64,000 bases of DNA from Biscogniauxia marginata (lineage: Eukaryota; Ascomycota; Sordariomycetes; Xylariales; Xylariaceae): assembly GCA_022695795.1 (NCBI GenBank), contig MU404134.1, positions 124,001 to 188,000 on the forward strand, written 5' to 3'. A model generated the notes under the pieces. It was not told the origin of the DNA. It made no database searches and saw only the letters and a list, made by a program, of their open reading frames with translations. This document shows, piece by piece, positions 36,207 through 45,348 of this stretch; the stretch's first letter is position 1, and each line of letters opens with the position of its first letter. Both the position numbers and the translations under genes were made by a program.

Positions 36207-38192
36207 CTACGACCTGACCGTGTTGCCACGGTTCAGGCCCGACGAACCTGTGTATTCGTAGAAGCCTGCATCAGAACCGCTTTGGAACGTAGCCCTCGTA
36301 ATGTCGGCATGGCCACACATCTGGTCTAGATCTAAGACGGGCCGCGGCCCCCGCTGGTGGTGGTTGAACCCGTAGATCAGGAGAGGCAGCACCGACGACT
36401 TCCACACTGGATGGCTGGGGTCGCCGAGGTTCTGCTTGATCACGATGAGCAACATGACGACGGTGGCGGCGATGAGCACCGTCGGCATCAGCAACCACGG
36501 CCAGTTGAACTCCGTGCACATAGTCGTCTGGTACACGGTGCCCTGGGCAGCTTCGTGTACCATCGCGTCGTCGTTGGTAGCGCCGGTTACGCGCATCTTG
36601 TTTGTCACGGCCGTAGCGAACCTCTCGAACGCCGTGCTGAGGGTATCGTACGTTGCTCTTCTAGAGTTGTACAGCGCAGACAGCCACCATTGATTGCCAC
36701 AGCTCAGGAAATCCCCCTGCCGCGGATCGAAGATACAGGAACCGCTGAGGAGGTTATCTTCTAGGAACGAGGCCATGGCAAGCTGATAATTGAACCCCAT
36801 CTTGAACACGCATTCGTTCGGTACCGACTGGTTAGCCCCGCCAACGTTGACAATTGTGGAGGTACGATCAGGGGTCTTCGGTACGGTAGAGAAATTTGAC
36901 ATGTCGTACAACTCGCCGTCGATAAAACACGGGATTTTGACGGCAGTGTGGTTCGCATTGGCCTTCTGAATTATCATCTTGTCGGGCGGGAGGCCTGCTT
37001 CGACAAAGTTGATCGGCGCGACTTCTATCGAGGTGACGACCTCGTCTAGCACACCCTTCGACAAAGTGGCATGGAAGTTCTTGAGACAAGGATAGAGAGC
37101 GCAGGATGTCGCCACGTAATCTTGCGGCGTGTCGCGGTAAGTAGCATCATGTCGGCAACTGATGGAGCTGGAATCAGAAGAAGAGCATGTCGCATTGGTG
37201 ACCGAGAGCACCGTCACGTTGGTCATGGCCCAGTCAGCCCTCGATGCAAACTCGGCATCGAACAGAGACGAAGCCCAGGATAGACTACCCGTGCCCACGT
37301 CTAGATAGTTCTGGCTGACCTCGGGACTGATCCACACGCCATTGGGTAAGGTGAAGTTTCGCTTCGAAGGTCCACCGCTCGGGCCTTTGACGAGGGAAGT
37401 CGTGTCGATGCAGGCGCTACACAGCCCAATAGAGGAATGGGTGACACCCTCATAGCTCGTAAATGTGCAGTTTCCAGTCGGGCAACTAGCCCTCATGAGC
37501 GTGTCGTTGCCTGTCGGGTTCGCGATACCATTGACCATGGCGCCTTTCATATCTGTCGGTATATCAAATATGCCTGGGTTGGGTGAATAAAGTCCGCCGT
37601 ACCCGGGGACGTAGTGTGACACGGGTATACTCGCCTGCATATCTGGCAGCACCTGGGGACATGTGACAGATCTGATAGCCTGTTGCGTGAAGGGGCCGAG
37701 ACCCAGCGAGAGGATGGTGATCAAGGCACCGAGCACGCCCACGAAGTTCGTAGGGGCGATAAACAGTAATTTGATAGATCCGGTGATCGTTCGACTGGCA
37801 AAGTCAAAATCTTGTAGATGGCTCAGCGGCCGCGGCTCGGAGAACCAAGTCCACTTCACCTGACTGATAATTTCCGAAACCGCCGCCATCATGCAGGCCC
37901 TCATGATAGTCGAGAGTAGGGCAACCAAGGTGTTGATGTTGATGCTCAAGGGCCAGTCGGGTGCCGTATGTCTATCGAAACTTGCCAATATCAAGTAGAT
38001 TGCCGCCATGATACCAACTGCGACAAGTGCCAATACGCCCTCGAATATCCAGTGCCGATAGACATGGTGTTCAGCAGCTCGGTAGACAGGTGCTTGCTGA
38101 TACGACTTACGAGCCGGATTGCCACGTGCCGCCGAACCGGGCCCCGTGGCCGTAGCTCCGGCTCCAGACCTCCGGAATTCGCCGCTATTCAT
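36207..38192 (-). CDS. DUF3176-family fungal integral membrane protein
   Basis: Single-exon 661-residue protein of unknown function; the family is found in filamentous ascomycetes. Hydrophobic segments at about 50-69, 85-105 and 147-167 form an N-terminal membrane domain, with a fourth at about 563-583 near the C-terminus. Between helices 2 and 3 is the family signature (KWTWFSEPRPLSHLQDFDFA). The large loop between helices 3 and 4 has many Cys (CPTGNCTF, CSAC, CRHD) and N-glycosylation sites (NDT, NCT, NFT, NVT, NHT), so it is probably extracytoplasmic. The C-terminal tail is short and cytoplasmic. The start is the first ATG of the frame. No substrate or pathway can be inferred. Confidence 0.85.
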   Translation of the reverse strand: MNSGEFRRSGAGATATGPGSAARGNPARKSYQQAPVYRAAEHHVYRHWIFEGVLALVAVGIMAAIYLILASFDRHTAPDWPLSININTLVALLSTIMRACMMAAVSEIISQVKWTWFSEPRPLSHLQDFDFASRTITGSIKLLFIAPTNFVGVLGALITILSLGLGPFTQQAIRSVTCPQVLPDMQASIPVSHYVPGYGGLYSPNPGIFDIPTDMKGAMVNGIANPTGNDTLMRASCPTGNCTFTSYEGVTHSSIGLCSACIDTTSLVKGPSGGPSKRNFTLPNGVWISPEVSQNYLDVGTGSLSWASSLFDAEFASRADWAMTNVTVLSVTNATCSSSDSSSISCRHDATYRDTPQDYVATSCALYPCLKNFHATLSKGVLDEVVTSIEVAPINFVEAGLPPDKMIIQKANANHTAVKIPCFIDGELYDMSNFSTVPKTPDRTSTIVNVGGANQSVPNECVFKMGFNYQLAMASFLEDNLLSGSCIFDPRQGDFLSCGNQWWLSALYNSRRATYDTLSTAFERFATAVTNKMRVTGATNDDAMVHEAAQGTVYQTTMCTEFNWPWLLMPTVLIAATVVMLLIVIKQNLGDPSHPVWKSSVLPLLIYGFNHHQRGPRPVLDLDQMCGHADITRATFQSGSDAGFYEYTGSSGLNRGNTVRS

Positions 38193-40250
38193 CGTAGGCG
38201 ACGTGAGTGACCCTCTTGATCTTTAGAGCACCGCGGCTATTTTCCATCTCAAATCAACTTATCGTTGCTGAATTGGTGAGTGGTCCCTTAGAAGCCACTG
38301 TTGGCGATTCGACAGCGAAAAGGGGCGCTGTTGAAGGGAGACGGGGCACGTACGTACGGGGCGAAGTCATCTCGAGTTAGGAAATTTCAACTCTGTCTGT
38401 CTTCGTCCAATTTAAAATCTAATTTTATCACGGCTGACCAAGCCTCGCGCCTCGGATTTTTCCATGAGGAACACATCTGTAGTTAGCTGGTTTTTGCATT
38501 TCGCTTCTGTGAAAATCGCACCTCATGTAGAGGATTGATCCACAGTAGATGACGGGTCACGGACTCCGGAGCCAGTATGTAATCCTGGGCCTTTCCGTCG
38601 CTACTTATGATGGACATCTCAGCCTTGGATCATGACAGGCTTTAATCCAGTCAACGCCGATAATAAGTAATATAACCCACCGTCGAGATAATTCGGAACA
38701 TTACCGATCGTATTTTCATTATCACCTAGGATCGGCGTACCAGGTCCTCTAGTCTAGACGTATCTTGCTACCTGATAATTGCCGAAATGCCGACATCGAA
38801 AAATTATGAGTCCGCCTGGATCAAATACTTTACGGCCGCGATGCAAGAGGTGGCCATAGATGGGGATTCATACTAGATATCTGCGTTAGGGAGAGTAGAA
38901 AATGCGACTGTTATTCGGAGCTGGCTGCGACAACTGCAAAATAATTTCATCTTGCTCATTACTATCTAAAAGAATTACAAGTAATGATTGTGGCAATACG
39001 TTGTGCAATAGCTCCTGGTGTATAATGGATCAGGGGGCGACAAAATCTGATTGTACGTTCAGGTCGCCTCCTTAATTAACGAAAGCTAGTGCGACCTCGA
39101 CGCGCCTCACTGGCTAAACTTGGGATCTCAGATCTCGATGCATAAGCTAACTTGTACCAAAATTAGTCCGTATCTGGAATGAAATGTCAATGACATGAGG
39201 ACTTATGTTATACATTACTGCCGAGACCTTTCGCTAAACTAAACCGTGTGGACACATCATCACTATCGAGCCGTTCACGTGAATTAATATCCTGGCCATT
39301 AGGACAGTACATTGTTGCGCCCTTCGTTTGATGCCTTCCAGTCATCGGCTAGCTGATGTCTGGTTTACTCAAGAGCAGCTCATCCCCAGGATATTGAGTT
39401 CTCTGACTTGTGTACGTGAAAACCAACATAACTTGAACATTAAGACTTAACCCTCATGGCTCCTTGAACCACAGCTAGATAACAACACCGCATTTCTTAC
39501 AAATGTAATGATATTGTTGAGAGAGCCAATAGTTACACAACAGACTGGGGATGATGGAGTATAGGGTCAGACTATTAGATGGAAAATAACCGGCGGAGAC
39601 CTCCGGAGCGCAATCAACCCCTTTTATATATATAGTATCTAGTATCCTTTGCACCATGTCCTCCTTAGTCTCCTAGCTCGGAGGCTAGTCCTTCGAGGCC
39701 TCCGGCCATGTCAAATATGACATCGAAGAAATATATTTATCCAAAAGTTGGCAGGCCATTACATATATTGTTTATACGATAAAGCCGGTAGTACGGACTA
39801 GATATTGAGGAAAATCTACCCAAGAAGGTGGTAACACTTAGGGTGTGTGTGGCGTGTACTAGGGCCACCCAACCAAGAGCCACACCACGACTAAATGTAG
39901 GCGAAGGGCCATTGTGACGTAGCATAGGGGAGTATACTAAAGCTCTATACGTTGGAGCACAATAATGGCGGGAAAGTACGTATCGCCCGAGGGCATAGGT
40001 GCTAGGTATAAAGCAGATATCAAAGGGCTATAGCGCCGAAGTCGCTCGTACTGGTTAAATGATCGACTCTCGCTTGTAAGAGAACGACGAGAAAAAAATA
40101 TTTACATGGATCGAGCGGGGTTAGTAGTTAATTTACCGTCATCGAAGGAAAGATCGCGTCTTATAGGGAGAGGGTTTCGGCGATAGAAATTGCGAGCGAG
40201 CCGGTCGCATTGCGTGATCCGACTCCGCGATAGCAACATCGACCGTCCAT

Positions 40251-40266
40251 CGTCAGATATCTGACG
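40251..40266. promoter_or_regulatory. Perfect 16-bp palindrome upstream of TauD gene
   Basis: CGTCAGATATCTGACG lies 279 bp upstream of the start codon. Its symmetry suits a dimeric regulator and it embeds an AGATA (GATA-type) core on both strands. Functional role is inference. Confidence 0.4.
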
Positions 40267-40486
40267 CGGGGTTGGCCAGACGCTCCGCTCCGGAGCTTAT
40301 CCGATCTGATTAGATGATCTGAAGGGGGGTCGGGGCTACTTAAAGGAACAGGGAATGCGAATGCTGATCCTTCCATTGGATAGGAGGCGTTTTTGCGTAA
40401 TTATGTCTTGCTCGCACATCAGAGTACCCCCAAGATAAGGGGGTATTTGAAAGCACATACATATATAGTCGGGAATGTGCTCCCTA

Positions 40487-40503
40487 GTTCGGATTTCCCG
40501 AAC
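40487..40503. promoter_or_regulatory. CGG-N5-CCG inverted repeat, candidate Zn2Cys6 site
   Basis: GTTCGG ATTTC CCGAAC, perfect 6-bp arms, about 41 bp upstream of the start codon. CGG triplets in inverted orientation are the classic recognition pattern of fungal Zn(II)2Cys6 regulators. Binding is inferred only. Confidence 0.45.
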
Positions 40504-40544
40504 CAATATTCATATTTATCGCTACCAATATTGCTGTTGTGACC

Positions 40545-41865
40545 ATGGCCCCCTCTGCTACTACCACCGAGACCACCACCGCCGCTGAGCCTGTAGCTCT
40601 GCCTCAGACCCTGAAGGCGCCTCGCTACTTCGGCGTATACAAGGAGCTAGGCGCTGTTGGGTTTTCCAAGGACGCAGAAGAAGGCAAGGCGGGTTTCGAG
40701 GCAGCAAAGGTGAGAAAAACTGGTGCGTAGCAAGTTAGCAGTAGAACTCAATGCTAACAAGCCTAAAGTACCCGCATTACCTTCCAACCTGGAATCCAGA
40801 ACAGAAGTATCCACCTCTCCAGCCCTTTGAACACTACGAGCACGGAAAGGGTAAGTGAAGACTCCCAACCTCTTTATCTGAGCATACGGTATTAACTCCC
40901 GCTTGTCTAGATGCGGACACTACATATCCAGAGCTGCTCCCCGAGGGCGTCGCGGTAACGGACCTCACGCCAACTATCGGCACAGAGGTTCGAGGCGTTC
41001 AGCTGAGCTCGCTCAGTGACGCCGGCAAGGACCAGCTCGCACGTTTCGTTGCGGAGAGGAAGGTCGTCGCTTTCCGGGGACAAGACCTTGCAGACCTTCC
41101 CATCGCCGAAGCCCTGAAGTTCGGTGGCTACTTCGGGCGTCACCACATCCACCCGACCTCTGGCAGTCCTGAAGGCTACCCCGAGATCCATCTCGTCCAC
41201 CGTGGGGCTGGTGACAACCAGGTCGACGCTTTCTTTGAGGCCCGCACGAGCTCCGTGGCCTGGCATTCCGACGTATCCTACGAGCAACAACCACCGGGAA
41301 CTACGTTCCTCTATATCTTCGACAAACCGCAAACGGGTGGCGACACCCTGTTTGTCAACGCCGTCGAGGCTTACAACAGGCTCAGCCCTCTCTTCAAAGA
41401 ACGATTGCACGGCCTCTATGCTACGCATTCTGGTATCGAACAAGCCGAGGCGTCGATTGCAAGAGGCGGCATCAAGAGGCGAGAGCCCGTCGTAAACACC
41501 CATCCGATCATCCGTACTCATCCTGCCACTGGAGAGAAGTCCATATTCGTGAACCCTCAGTGTAAGTAGATAATAAGCCAGAGACGAAAAAACAAAGCAT
41601 CTGCTAACCGCCGTCCCTAGTCACCCGGAATATTGTTGGGCTGAAGAAGGAAGAGTCGGATGCCATACTCAAGTTCCTGTACGACCATCTCGCGTACGGT
41701 GCCGACTTCCAAGCGCGCGTCAAGTGGGAGGAACATACCGTGGTAGTCTGGGACAACCGCGTCACCCAGCACTCGGCCCTGCTGGACTGGCACAACGGAC
41801 AACGTAGACATCTTGCTCGCATCACGCCACAGGCTGAGCGGCCATACCAGACACCATTTAAATGA
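40545..41865 (+). CDS. TauD/TfdA-family Fe(II)/2-oxoglutarate dioxygenase (sulfonate dioxygenase-like)
   Basis: Cytosolic non-haem iron dioxygenase; in fungi this subgroup is usually annotated as taurine or alkyl-sulfonate dioxygenase, oxidising the C-S carbon to release sulfite. Exons 40545-40709, 40769-40850, 40911-41561 and 41621-41865 give 380 residues, with introns of 59, 60 and 59 nt. The facial triad is visible: H201 and D203 (AWHSDVSYEQQPP) and distal H350 (NRVTQHSALLDW), with R366 (LARITP) placed to bind 2-oxoglutarate. Upstream blocks YPHYLPTWNPEQKYPPL and KVVAFRGQDLADLP fit the family. The start was chosen at the ATG in GACCATGG. Its 3' end is only 4 bp from the convergent neighbour. 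The exact substrate is not determinable; regulation by sulfur or nitrogen is possible given the promoter palindromes. Confidence 0.9.
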
Positions 41866-41869
41866 TGTA

Positions 41870-43012
41870 TTATAGAAACGAAGGAACAATGTTATCGGAT
41901 GAGTGAGATGACTTTGCTATTTTGCCTGTGCCCTTGCGTTGCTCGCGGCCGCGCCTTCGCTCTGCTTGCCGCTTCTGAAGGCGGCTTATGAAATCTTCCC
42001 CCGAGTCAGCCGATGACTCGCTCTTTTCCGTTGCCTTAGTTGGATTGCTGTTGGCTTCAGTAGCTTCCGAAGGAACATGTAAAGACTTCTTGTTTCGCTT
42101 GTCCACTAGATATGACTGCTCTGTCCCGCTCGATGATGTAGCCCTGATCGAATGTGATGTAAGTTTTTGGCCAAAGTCAAGAACATCTTCGGATGTGACG
42201 TGCTCCTGCCTTGGTCGACTACCGGGGAGTTTGTCGGTCGAACCACGGGGTTTGGAACTAGTGAAACCCGCGGCGGCACGCGTTGCCGTTTTTGCCGCCA
42301 CGAGCCCATCTAGGCTCGTTGCCTTCTTCCTCGGACTCTCCATAAGTCCATAGAGAGACGCGCGCCAGGGACTGCCGTCGCCGTCGCTACTATCTCCATC
42401 GCGGCCTTTGTTCGCTAGTACCTTTCTAGTCGCTAGCTTCTGCCGCTCCAGGCGAGCATTTCTCTCCTGCTTCTTCTTTACTAGGCCAGTCATCCGTCCA
42501 ACGACCGGCCTCGAGATATCTTTGATAGCCGCCGCGTTCTCCGATCTGGAGGCGGCTTTGAGCCGTTGATACTCGGCAGCATGCAAATGAGCTGTGAATC
42601 TCTGGGCCGTTGCTAAAAGTTCATCCTCGACCATGCGGTACTGATCATCATCATCCGGGCCCTCGATCATGAAACTAAGGACCTATCAGCTGGAGGGCGG
42701 TCAGTGTGCAATCGTCACGTACTCACTTCTCTTGAAGTGGCTCCGGAGGCGGAGATGTCGATGCGGACCGATCTATTGGATTAGTTAAAATCTGGTTAGT
42801 TGGAGAACCCTCGTACGATGCTTACTGGATCGCAGGATAGACTTTCTAGCTCTCTTTCCTCGAGCCGTCGATGAAGCCTTTGCCCCTTCGCCTTCCGCAT
42901 CTGACGCGTGATCAACATTCTCGTGTGAGCGGCTTGAACCCGACCGAGAGGACTTTGTGATCGCATTGGTCGGTTTATGCTCGTTTCGCTTCCAAGGTAG
43001 TGTGCGAGCCAT
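41870..43012 (-). CDS. Conserved fungal protein with MIEG..DD.YRMVEDE block, probably nuclear
   Basis: Exons on minus: 43012-42826, 42772-42727 and 42674-41870, giving 345 residues. The first exon is basic and Ser-rich (MARTLPWKRNEHKPTN; KASSTARGKRARKSIL). The splice chain continues through SPPPEPLQENFMIEGPDDDD into YRMVEDELLATAQRFTAHLH, a block I recall from an uncharacterised fungal family (possibly DUF4588; name not certain). The rest is charged and Ser/Lys-rich with KKKQERNARLERQK and LQKRQAERRRGREQRKG, which look like coiled-coil or nuclear-localisation segments. No catalytic domain was seen. Introns are short (53 and 52 nt). Function unknown; the tail-to-tail neighbour is the TauD gene. 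Confidence 0.7.
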
Positions 43013-43590
43013 TTTTGTAATAGACTGGCGTTGAGCGCATCATATGACAATTGAAAACGGAGCTTAATGCCCTAGAATACTGTGAAGCTGTCTTTGTGCA
43101 GTCCTGGAAGATGTCGGAAAATGCCCGACGCGACGGGGAAGGATAAATTATGTCGTCTAAATCGATGTTCGTTAATGAATATTGGTGTATTAGATATAAT
43201 CCCTGATATATGCTACTAACCGATATTATATACATGCATAGGTACATACTATCGGTAGTTAAAGCCATCGAAAACGGACTCGCTGCCCTATAATCTTAGG
43301 TAGCATTCATATTTTCTTTATTAAGTGAAATTGTTGCATGGATTAATCCTCTAGCTGTCTCAGGTGTTTATTAAAATAAAATCCTCAAATCGACTACTGG
43401 CAGCGCGGCAACGGTAATCAGCTTCGCATGATTTATATTCATGTGTCAATGACTGAACGGCCTGTGCATAACATTATATACATGAATCTGTGACGTATAG
43501 CTCTTATAGAAATACTTGATAATAACATGCTGGTGCTCGCCTAAGAAAGGGCATGCTGGTCCGCTTGTCATTATAAACTCCATACCGCAA
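43013..43590. other. Intergenic between two minus-strand genes
   Basis: About 580 bp holding the promoter of the MIEG-block gene and the 3' flank of the secreted orphan. No gene was recognised. Confidence 0.4.
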
Positions 43591-45348
43591 TCATTTCTTA
43601 AGCGGTCTTCGCTTCTTATCACATGCTTTCACAGGCCGGGTTGTGCCTGGCTTAGTACTGGATGTAGCCTCTGCAGAAGTTCCTACGGTAGATGTAGGGG
43701 AGGCCCCATCAAACGTCGGCGAGAGAATGGCAGTCGCTGATTCAACAATAGTCTGCGATGGTGTTGTGGCCAATGGCACTTTAGATGTCAATGTCGATGT
43801 CGAGAAAGTCGAGAAAGATGCTACAGAACTATTCGCACTACCCGTTGGTGCAGCAGCTACAGCTATAGTCGGCGCCGTCGCGCTGCTGGTAGTGTTTGGG
43901 CTGGCAGTACCGTCTAGATTCATACAAGCGAAACTTATCTTGCTGGTAGTTTCGGTTGACCCACCGTAGGGAACGGGCTGGTCGAGCTTCCAGTCCATAC
44001 TCACGTAGGGCCAGCAAATTCTCCCATCCGACATCGTCACCATGTCGCCGGCCACGAACGTGTCCATTGACTTGACCGGCTCTCCCACCTTGGTGCCGCC
44101 AGTGACGAGCTGGAAGTAGGAGCCGGTGAAAATGCCCCTGCAGCCCATAGCGATGTATTCGCAGAAAGGATCCGCTATCTCCTCCCAGGTGACCAGAACG
44201 CTCTCGCCGTCGAAGGTGGCGACGTGGGCGTTGGAGCAGTCTGCGGTACCTTGGGTTACCCAGTTGACCTGCGAGTCGCCATCGACAGCCCCGATCTCGG
44301 AGGTTGCCTCCTCGCCGTTGAGTGTGTTCTTGTTGGTCAACTGCGCGATGGCGACATTGCGGTTGTTGGTACGGTTCGTGGCTTGGGTGTTCCCGCCTCC
44401 GAGCCATTCGTTCGCGGTGAGATCTTTAGCTCCTCGCGAGACCCACGCAAACACGTAAGAGTCTTGTCCAGTCAGCCGCGCAAGTCCACTGTACGAACCG
44501 CTCATGCCTCCCATCGGTTCGCCGCTAGCGCCGTTTGTCGTGTTCTCGTTGGAGATTTTGATGCCGCTCATACCCTGCGTGTCGGTATTGAGCCAGATGT
44601 CGCCTTGGTCCTCTGCACAGATACTCGCGAATGGTGCTGCGTCGGCCGCCTCGAAGGCGATACCGGTATTGTGCGAGCATCCCCAGCTAGAGGAAGCTCC
44701 GCTGATAGTCTGCAACGTGCCATCTGGCTTGACGTACTGGATGCTGTCTCCGTAATGGCCTGTGGCGTCTCCCGTGTAGGCAGTTACGATGAAATAGGCT
44801 CCGTACATACCGGCCTCCTCGGAGAAGACTAGATCTCCATTAAGGTCCGGGGATGCTGCCAAGCCGAAATCTTCATGGACTCCAGGTCCTCCAAGGAACG
44901 TCTTCCACGTCTGCTCGCCATTGGTGTATCGATACAGCACGGGCACCGGCGTGCTGTCCGCTGGCGCGTTCGCGGTACCTGACGGAAGGGCCTCGTTGGT
45001 CAACAAGGCGAAGCCGTCGTCGTGTGCCACTAGACCGCTGGCTTCTTTACCTCCGGTCACGGTGACGGCGGATCCGACGGCGGCGAAGGTCGACGGGTCG
45101 ACCTGCTGCACGTGAACATCGGTCTCGCTCGAGTCAAGATACGCCAGATAAGCGGATTCCCCATTGGGAGAGACGGCAAACGGGGTACGGCGATGGTGAG
45201 GATAACCAGTCCAGTACGCCTCCTTGACCGGCTTGAAGGAAAAGTCCAGCGCTAGGCTGTCGACATGTGTCTCCAAGGAGTTATCGCTTAGTCCTGCGCC
45301 GAGGACAGCAGAGACTTGGCATAAAAAGAGAGTAATTGCAGAACGCAT
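43591..45348 (-). CDS. Secreted, Ser/Thr-tailed orphan protein (beta-propeller-like repeats possible)
   Basis: Single-exon protein of 585 residues. The in-frame ATG at 45348 is preferred to the one at 45450 because it gives a clean signal peptide (MRSAITLFLCQVSAVLGAG) with cleavage near residue 18. The mature part has repeated stretches of about 45 residues with DSY, SNAHVA and GLA motifs that could form a propeller, as well as aromatic and Asp-rich loops (HYGDSIQYVKPDG, WGCSHNTGIAFEA). Several NTT, NRT and NTS sites suggest N-glycosylation. From about residue 480 it becomes a Ser/Thr/Ala-rich, probably O-glycosylated tail, ending in a basic KKRRPLKK rather than a hydrophobic GPI signal. I recognise no catalytic domain. 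Role unknown; an extracellular or wall protein is the reasonable guess. Confidence 0.75.
   Translation of the reverse strand: MRSAITLFLCQVSAVLGAGLSDNSLETHVDSLALDFSFKPVKEAYWTGYPHHRRTPFAVSPNGESAYLAYLDSSETDVHVQQVDPSTFAAVGSAVTVTGGKEASGLVAHDDGFALLTNEALPSGTANAPADSTPVPVLYRYTNGEQTWKTFLGGPGVHEDFGLAASPDLNGDLVFSEEAGMYGAYFIVTAYTGDATGHYGDSIQYVKPDGTLQTISGASSSWGCSHNTGIAFEAADAAPFASICAEDQGDIWLNTDTQGMSGIKISNENTTNGASGEPMGGMSGSYSGLARLTGQDSYVFAWVSRGAKDLTANEWLGGGNTQATNRTNNRNVAIAQLTNKNTLNGEEATSEIGAVDGDSQVNWVTQGTADCSNAHVATFDGESVLVTWEEIADPFCEYIAMGCRGIFTGSYFQLVTGGTKVGEPVKSMDTFVAGDMVTMSDGRICWPYVSMDWKLDQPVPYGGSTETTSKISFACMNLDGTASPNTTSSATAPTIAVAAAPTGSANSSVASFSTFSTSTLTSKVPLATTPSQTIVESATAILSPTFDGASPTSTVGTSAEATSSTKPGTTRPVKACDKKRRPLKK

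Larger units (their letters stand above)
38193..40544. promoter_or_regulatory. 2.35-kb intergenic region between divergent DUF3176 and TauD genes
   Basis: Holds the promoters of two diverging genes. No credible ORF was found. Close to the TauD gene are a perfect 16-bp palindrome CGTCAGATATCTGACG (40251-40266) and an inverted repeat GTTCGG-N5-CCGAAC (40487-40503), listed separately. Two CCAAT boxes lie just upstream of the ATG. The rest shows nothing I can name. Confidence 0.5.
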
